This document shows positions 57,951 through 64,000 of a stretch of DNA of 64,000 nt, in pieces. Position numbers and translations under genes: made by a program. The notes beneath the pieces are model-generated. The model was given only the letters and a program-made list of their open reading frames with translations, was not told the origin of the DNA and searched no databases. Location: contig OZ007574.1 in assembly GCA_963931925.1 (NCBI GenBank), positions 34,644,461-34,708,460 on the forward strand. Direction: 5' to 3'. The stretch comes from Onchidella celtica. Its lineage: Eukaryota; Mollusca; Gastropoda; Systellommatophora; Onchidiidae. How positions within the stretch are numbered: position 1 is the first letter of the stretch; each line of letters begins with the position of its first letter.

Positions 57951-58580
57951 TGTGACGGACGGACGGACATGACGGGCACGATGGACGGACAGGCTAACGC
58001 GGCTAACAGACGGACACAATAGACCGACGACGGACGGACATGACGGAACTGACACACATGGCGGGAGGTCGGAAACGATGGACGGACGGACACGAGGGAC
58101 TGACAGATGGACCGAAACGACAGACTTGCATGACAAACGGATGGACATGGCGGGAATGCCACACATGGTGGACACGACGGAGGGACGGACATGACAAACT
58201 GACGAACGGACGGACTGACGCGATAGGATGTCAGACGGATTGACGGACACATTAGTCGGACGGACATGACGGTACTGATGCGATAGACAGACGGATCGAC
58301 GGACACGATAGACGATATACGGACATGATGGGAGTGAGACGCGCACGACGGACGAACGGACATGACGGGACAAACACGCACATGACGGACGGACGGACAG
58401 ACCGACACGATGGACATGGCGGGACTGACACATGACGGATGGACACACTAGACAGACATACATGATGGGACGGATCGACGGACATGACAGACTGACCGAC
58501 AGACAGACACGATAGTCGGACGGGCATGACAAACAGACGGACGCGACGGACAAACTGACACGATAGAAGGACGGACATTT
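57951..58580 (+). repeat. GACGGACGGACATGACGG-type degenerate minisatellite
   Basis: About 630 bp of GAYGGACGGACAYGAYRGGA-like and CTGACACGATAGACGGACGG-like words, of 35-45 bp period with substitutions. Purine/pyrimidine strand bias and GAC steps keep several frames open. I see no family resemblance. Confidence 0.85.
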
Positions 58581-58619
58581 CTGGGTGAGTAATCTCCTTA
58601 AATATATTGCCACTGTCTA

Positions 58620-59900
58620 CAGAATAAAATGTCAATACACAGATGTTATGCAGTGCTCCTGAAGCACTGGAGTACACATACGCTCAAACACCATGAAATC
58701 TCCCCAAATCAATAAGTCACCTGTGGCATAGTACTCCGGGACTGTTCATCCAGCATAATTAATCCTGTCGGTGACCCCAAAAGCGCAGTGTGTTCTGGGT
58801 GATGTCAGTGTGACTTGGAATCATTAATTGCGGTAGAGGAACCAGTCCATCTAGACATGTCACAGAAACAGAAAATCTGATGTATACAAGATGGGCCCAT
58901 GTGAGTGGATCTTGCGAAAGCGGGATTAACGTGAAAGACCAAATTCCTTAGAAAACCCCTGCAAAGTGGGAACATTTGATTTTTTTTTTTTTTTGTTATG
59001 GAAATTGAGAATTTGCCAATGAAATGAAAGATTAGCCATTTTTCTGTATCCAGTGAACTTCAGACATTTTGCTTGATTTTTTTTTTTTTTTTTAGAGAGG
59101 TATAAATAATTAACCTTAGGCCCGTTTCCGCCAGTTCCTCTCGCACAATTTCAACCAGATAAGCTTTACATCAATTATATACCAGTATTTCATAGTATAA
59201 AATATTTCGAATGAAGTGTACATGAATAAATTAAAGAATTAAAGAAATAAAGCTAAATCAAATGTTCTAAATGACTTCTTTCTTCCACCTATATAATAAC
59301 TGTTAATAAAATATATTACGATACAGTAAATATTGCCCTACCCCGGGCAATGTGCTGTGTAACTTAAGGCCGAAAATGTGTTAACCTCATAAAATAGCTG
59401 ACTTTGTAATGAATATTGATTCATCTAACTAGGTTTCCGGGGTCACTGCTGAGTGACGTTTAAGGGCGCCAGTGGTGAGGCGACACGCGATCAATTATTT
59501 TGTGCCAGTCTTCACTAGCTTGACCTCATAATAGTATATTGATATTGGATGCTTACGATAGATTTACGCACAGGCCTGTTTGACACAGCAGTACAGTAGT
59601 AGCTCTTGGACTAGTACACCTTTGGCTCATGCATTTTCCAAGAGGTTTTGCTGCTCCGGTTGGATCATGAGTTTGGTGCCGTAGGTGGCTTGAAATGTTT
59701 TATCAACATCATCAAAGGTAGGTACACCAGTTTGAATGTGTCTCCTCTGTATCTTGCTTGCCTCTCAGGTCGCAGGCTAACTGCGCCAAGGTCTGTGTGC
59801 AGCTGACTGCTCTCTGAGGCATGACAATGTAGAGGCACGTTCGTGCTGTTTTTGTTGCTTTACCGGCAGGCCACAGGGGTGGCACAACTTGGGGTCAGCA
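58620..59900. other. Unassigned sequence
   Basis: AT-rich sequence with poly-T runs near 58981 and 59078. No supported gene, repeat border or RNA. Confidence 0.35.
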
Positions 59901-59911
59901 GTTGGTCACGT

Positions 59912-60137
59912 TAGAATTACAGGGTTCTCTCTCTGCACTTCTTGGCTGAACTGAATTACCCACTAGTTCTACAGGCCTTCTCCATTGCGTGCCAAAGTAT
60001 CAAGCGGATTCGGTGTGTAAATCTATATTAACGAAAACATAAAAAAAAGATTAAAAAAAGTATCATCAAAAGCTACGAGCAAAAGAAACTTCAACCATCA
60101 ATTTTCTCAAACTGATGGGACTTAGAACCTTGACATC
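59912..60137 (-). mobile_element. MITE family with AATGACAAGGTTCT-type ends, copy 3, reversed
   Basis: On the minus strand this region reads the same order of blocks as the 9.77- and 40.09-kb copies: a TGATGTCAAGGTTCTAAGTC start, a CAGTTTGAGAAAATTGATGG block, then ATACTTTGGCACGCAATGG. The ends are more diverged. Confidence 0.6.
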
Positions 60138-61056
60138 ACTTTAAGGGGACAAACTGCTGATTATCCTGCTGCGTATTGTAATGGAGCAATACGTCTTGTG
60201 CTCCTAGCCATAGAAAATAATAAAGTAAAGGTAAGAGATGTTACTTTTTTTTAGATTTCCCATTGTTCAAACAACAGTGTACGTTTACAATCAGTAATAA
60301 AATATTTATTTGGTTCAAGCCACTGTTTTGCTGTGGAAATGCATTCTGTTGCTTTTTAATCTGCAGGACTAATGTCATAGAATATAAATCTGCAACCGAT
60401 TCAGCAACAGAACGAAGATGTGTGTCGTGATGTTGTGGTATAAAATTATCTCACTAATCAATAATTCAGCACCACCGCTCTCTGCCTGCTGTTCACTAAG
60501 GTGTAACAAAATTACTATGGCAAAGATTACCGTAGCACTGTTACTACACAGTGACATAGTCTGCGTGTGGGTTCTCATGATATCATAATAGGTCATATTG
60601 CAATAACAGATTCGTAGTAATAGTAGTACACTTTTGTTGTTGAATGAAAATGTGTAGTTGGTGGAACAGTTGATAAACGTAATGAACTGAAAAGTCCCTC
60701 CTTCCCTCCTGCTACATAACCGAACATGTAGAAAGTTGCACTCATACACATATATACACAAATACGAAAAGAGCCCTACGGATGTGGACAAACAGACATA
60801 AGAAGACGTTACAGACAAAACATAAATGTTAAAAAGTTACTAAATGAGGTCCAGCATTATAGAGTGACAGGCCAATATTTGTAGGTTGTAGGAATGGTTA
60901 TGTTTTGTTGAGTAGTTGCAACATGTACTCATTTGAGTCTTACGGTCAAATTGCCTTGACCACGACTGCCGAGCAGAACCCAGTCGTACGTCGTAGCAAG
61001 GGCTTACATGCATGTTGAGCGAGTAGCAGTGAAATCTGTTTAGCATCGGTCGGATT

Positions 61057-61118
61057 TGAACTTCCTTTGAATGAGCGAGACAGGCTTGTTTCATTCTCAC
61101 TTGTGTTCAAAAGTTCTG
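61057..61118 (-). repeat. Fragment of the GAGACTGAAACAAGTCTG repeat, reversed
   Basis: Only the core remains. On the minus strand it reads AACACAAGTGAGAATGAAAC, AAGCCTGTCTCG and CATTCAAAGGAAGTTC. It abuts the TTAA MITE that starts at 61122. Confidence 0.5.
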
Positions 61119-61121
61119 TTT

Positions 61122-61351
61122 TTAACTCTTTGTGCACCATGAATTTTTCCATGTTTGCCGATACAGGAAGAAAATAGTGGGGGAGATGAATGAAGACTTA
61201 ACTATGGCAACGTCTATTAATAGAAAGTCGACTTTCTTTCTTCCCAAAACGAAATAGCTTAGCATTCTCGACTCGTGCACTGATACATCGGTGATTGGCA
61301 CAAACACGACCAACGGAAGAACCGAAATATCGCTGATTGGCACACAAAGAG
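61122..61351 (-). mobile_element. Second copy of the TTAA/CTCTTTGTG MITE, reversed
   Basis: The left end reads TTAACTCTTTGTGCACCATG and the right end TTGGCACACAAAGAG. The right-hand TTAA is no longer intact (GGTA). Internal blocks match the copy at 1635-1859 in the opposite orientation, including the hexanucleotide GTCGAC and the blocks for GGAAGAAAATAGTGGG. Confidence 0.7.
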
Positions 61352-61564
61352 GGTATGTGAACGTTGGAATGTCGTCAGTCTCTGGGGCATTTTCAGTACT
61401 GAAGATGTCCCTTCATTCACCCCAAAGCGTTCAAAGCATTTACCGATGGGCGATTGTTCCTGTAGAATGGGAGTGAAGGACGAATAATCGGCTCGTCAAA
61501 TTTATCAGGCCTCTTAATACGAAAAAAAACAAAACAAACAAAAACAAGTGCGTTTAGGTCGAAG

Positions 61565-61952
61565 CAGTGGTTCTCAAAGTCCCAGACTTCTCCCCCCCCC
61601 CGCCCCCACCCGACCGCCCTTTGCGATCCTGGGCTTCCTCAATTTTTATCCTTTTTTCCGATTGTCATCTAATAATTTTTCACCATTGTACTTTTACAGA
61701 GATAATTATTGGGTGTATGAAACTGAATTTCGTCATAAAATTGCTCTCAAATGAAAAAAGATTCTTATTTTAGTGGATCATAAAGCATGTATACATATAT
61801 ATATATACAGTTTACAGAGAACATTTCTTTCCCAATTTGGAGTTTCTCCTTTGATTGAAATTCCTCCCCAATACCTCCCATGGCTAATACTCCCCCACCC
61901 CCTCCCCTTAGATCAAGTGCGTCAAGTGCCTACCGCATAATCAGAATCACTA
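61565..61952. mobile_element. hAT-type element with CAGTGGTTCTCA ends
   Basis: The left end is CAGTGGTTCTCAAAG. The right end, ATCAGAATCACTA, is degenerate. The flanking octamers GGTCGAAG and GGTTGAAA agree at 6 of 8 positions, which supports these borders. A C-rich block lies just inside the left end. Confidence 0.6.
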
Positions 61953-61999
61953 GGTTGAAATCAAATGGAGATATCAGATAATAGAGAATCACTGTAGAT

Positions 62000-64000
62000 T
62001 TGATTATTCAATATTGTCTACCTGCTTGCAAAACAATTATTCTCCACTTCATATCGAGGACGTAAAACGGTGTACAAGACAGCTAGCAGCACAGTCGAAA
62101 AGCAGGTCCATTTTTCAAAAGCAAGTTAGTGTGTGTAGCCTTGACACAGCATGGTTATTGTAATTTGCTGGAGCAAAAATGAAAGCCTTTTCAACCATTT
62201 CACTGAGGGGGAAACGAACACACTGTTTTGTTTGAGAAGTGTCGAGCACAGGGCGTTCTGACTTTGGAATTTGTGGGAGGTTTCAGGCCGGCAGTTTCTA
62301 ATGTCAATGTAAGTACAATTTCAGGCGATATGAAAACATACGCAGTAATTATATAATTGTTGAAATGGTAATATGGCGGGCTAAACTTGTCAATAATTAT
62401 GTATTTGAGATGGCAGATAGGTGATAGAGCAAATGAATGCATGAGGGGGGTGTATGGGTTAATAAGAATGATTGACCGAGTGCATGCATACTGTGAAGGA
62501 AGGCCTACATTGAGATGGAGAATGTAAGTAAAAGGCCGGGGGGAGGGGGTGAGGTGGGGGAAGAAAAAGAGGGAATGTCACAGGGTGCACGTGACAAGCC
62601 TAAGTGTGTACACGAGTGAATATAGGAAGAATGAAAGACACAGTGAAATGAGAAAGATGTGGAGAAAGCAGTGGGGGGGGGGGGGGGAATATGAACTTTG
62701 CAATTTCTTTTTTTGCCTAAGGGCCCGACCTCGCATATTCGAAGCTTACGTGTATAGCTGTCATTGGGCATATAAAGACTTAGGATTTAGGGTTAATTTC
62801 AGACTTCGGATTGGCGTTAAGTTACTTCAGTATTCAGACATCTGCAACATTTTCAATGTGAGATTCCAATCTTGTAAATAGTTGGCTGGCTTTTGTTACA
62901 CTGAGTATTGTGGTCCCAGTGATGCTTTTGTTACATATAAACATCATGACAGCAATAATTACATGTAGGCCTACTTGGTCATTGCTGTCATCTTTCCCAT
63001 GATCTAAAAGTCAGTTGATTGCACCCCCACCCCCTTTTTTTGTTGTTGCTTTGTTTGGCCACTGTTGTCAAAAGGTCACACAATATTATTACGCTACTTG
63101 TACGGCTTCCAATGTAGGCCAACGTTTTTATCCGTCCTTGAACTACACTCATTGATGCTGTAAGTAAATTTTTAATTATTCATCCTCTCAGTGACCCAAA
63201 ATTGGATGAATTGGCGCTGTTTACTAGAGAACACGCGATGAATGAGAGAAGTCACGCACGAAACTGCTGCGTGCTGCGTCATCAAACACGACTATAATAG
63301 TACAAACACCTTGGTGTGAACTTCAGCTAACGTGTCTTAGTTATGGGCGAAGAGGGCTTGGATCATGGAAGCTTTTTATTCCCGCCGTCATTCCTCTTAA
63401 GTACCTATGTCTTACATTAATTTTTCTCACACTTTTTCCCACTCTCATTGTTCTTCCACAGTTCCTCTATCTCTCTCTCTCTCTCTCTCTGTATGCGTTT
63501 GTCTGTCGTGTCAGTCTATCGGGTGTCTGCCGTATGTTTGTTTGTCGTGTGTTTGTCTGTCTGTCTGTCTGTGTCTCTGCCCCCTCTCTCCTCATGTTCA
63601 TGGTTATTAAATTTCATCGTGTACTATTTCGCCATTACCCAGAAAATTTTCAAAAGCTTTAACATTTTTACAAGACAAAAAAATACACAATTCTTGATCT
63701 AGTAAAATGAAAATTTTATATTCACTGTCAACTATGTTCAGGAAGAAGGGCGTATTTAATCATTTAGCATGCATGTCAATAGAAATGCAAAGATCGCAGC
63801 CATTCAGCTGGCGGCTGAGAGTGAGACTGAGAGTCAGCAATTAAAATTTCTTTGCTGCTGGTGTTGACTGACGGTGCCGGTGTTCTTTTTTTCTTTTCTT
63901 TTTCTTTCTCTTTTCAAGTGGCTGTAGATCAAATGTGAATGCATAATAATTTATTTAGATACACACTTGACCTTTTGCATAATAACCCTTGGGCTAATGT
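62000..64000. other. Unassigned sequence at the right edge
   Basis: Nothing convincing on either strand. It contains G-rich runs near 62540 and 62672 and a short CT/TCTG tract at 63466-63575. No exon-like conserved peptide was recognised. Confidence 0.4.

Noticed and set aside
57839-58613. Minus frames of 192-229 codons with repeated RPS/VRPS words
   Set aside because: They are translations of the GACGGACGGACATGACGG array; several frames are open together.

Overview
The window looks like nuclear DNA of an invertebrate animal, most likely a marine mollusc. This rests on AT-rich, low-gene-density sequence with frequent ACATGTACATGT-like words, an intron-split SPATA2-type gene, tRNA-derived SINEs with a mollusc-style core, abundant ATCT/CTGT microsatellites and many short inverted-repeat transposons. 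The mollusc assignment is an inference; the animal assignment is firm.

Only one host gene can be supported. It occupies the first 7.4 kb on the + strand as three phase-0 exons (about 3-116, 2790-2969, 5680-7425). The 5' end lies outside the window. The product is a SPATA2/Tamozhennic-like adaptor: an N-terminal helical PUB-type domain, a long disordered linker with an SH3-type proline motif, and two C-terminal RanBP2/NZF zinc fingers, the last carrying a ubiquitin-binding-type TF...M signature.

From about 7.4 kb to 64 kb no protein-coding host gene is convincing. The region is a mosaic of mobile elements and tandem repeats: (i) at least four Helitron-type rolling-circle elements, two joined head to tail at 30675-31568, one of 101 bp at 35865-35964, and one at 39015-39497 inserted exactly between an A and a T inside another transposon; (ii) a six-copy MITE family with the terminus CCTTAGTTCTTGTTTGTTC; (iii) TTAA-flanked, piggyBac-like elements, one still carrying a transposase-like N-terminal ORF fragment; (iv) hAT-type elements with CAGTGGTTCTCA, CAGTGGCGG or CAGGGCTGGATTAA ends, some with decayed 8-bp target duplications; (v) four SINE copies, two of them in a large inverted duplication at 53.6-55.0 kb; (vi) LINE ORF2 remnants at 33.6, 45.7 and 52.5 kb; (vii) perfect or near-perfect palindromes at 18.8 and 27.9 kb.

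Tandem repeats are conspicuous: four long ATCT arrays (22.66, 24.03, 28.66, 44.67 kb), GAT/ATC arrays (25.07, 41.57 kb), GA/CT tracts (29.9, 30.7, 32.0, 32.7 kb), a 1.2-kb CTGT-rich array with a 310-bp higher-order period (49.57-50.75 kb), a GACGGACGGACATGACGG-type array (57.95-58.58 kb), and minisatellites at 16.39 and 37.32 kb. Long open frames in these arrays are composition artefacts. Several elements are nested, so relative insertion order can be read directly. No CRISPR array, rRNA or functional tRNA gene was seen. The most noteworthy items are the tandem Helitrons with a compensated 3' hairpin, the filled/empty-site evidence for the 39.0-kb Helitron, the piggyBac derivative, and the large SINE-containing inverted repeat.
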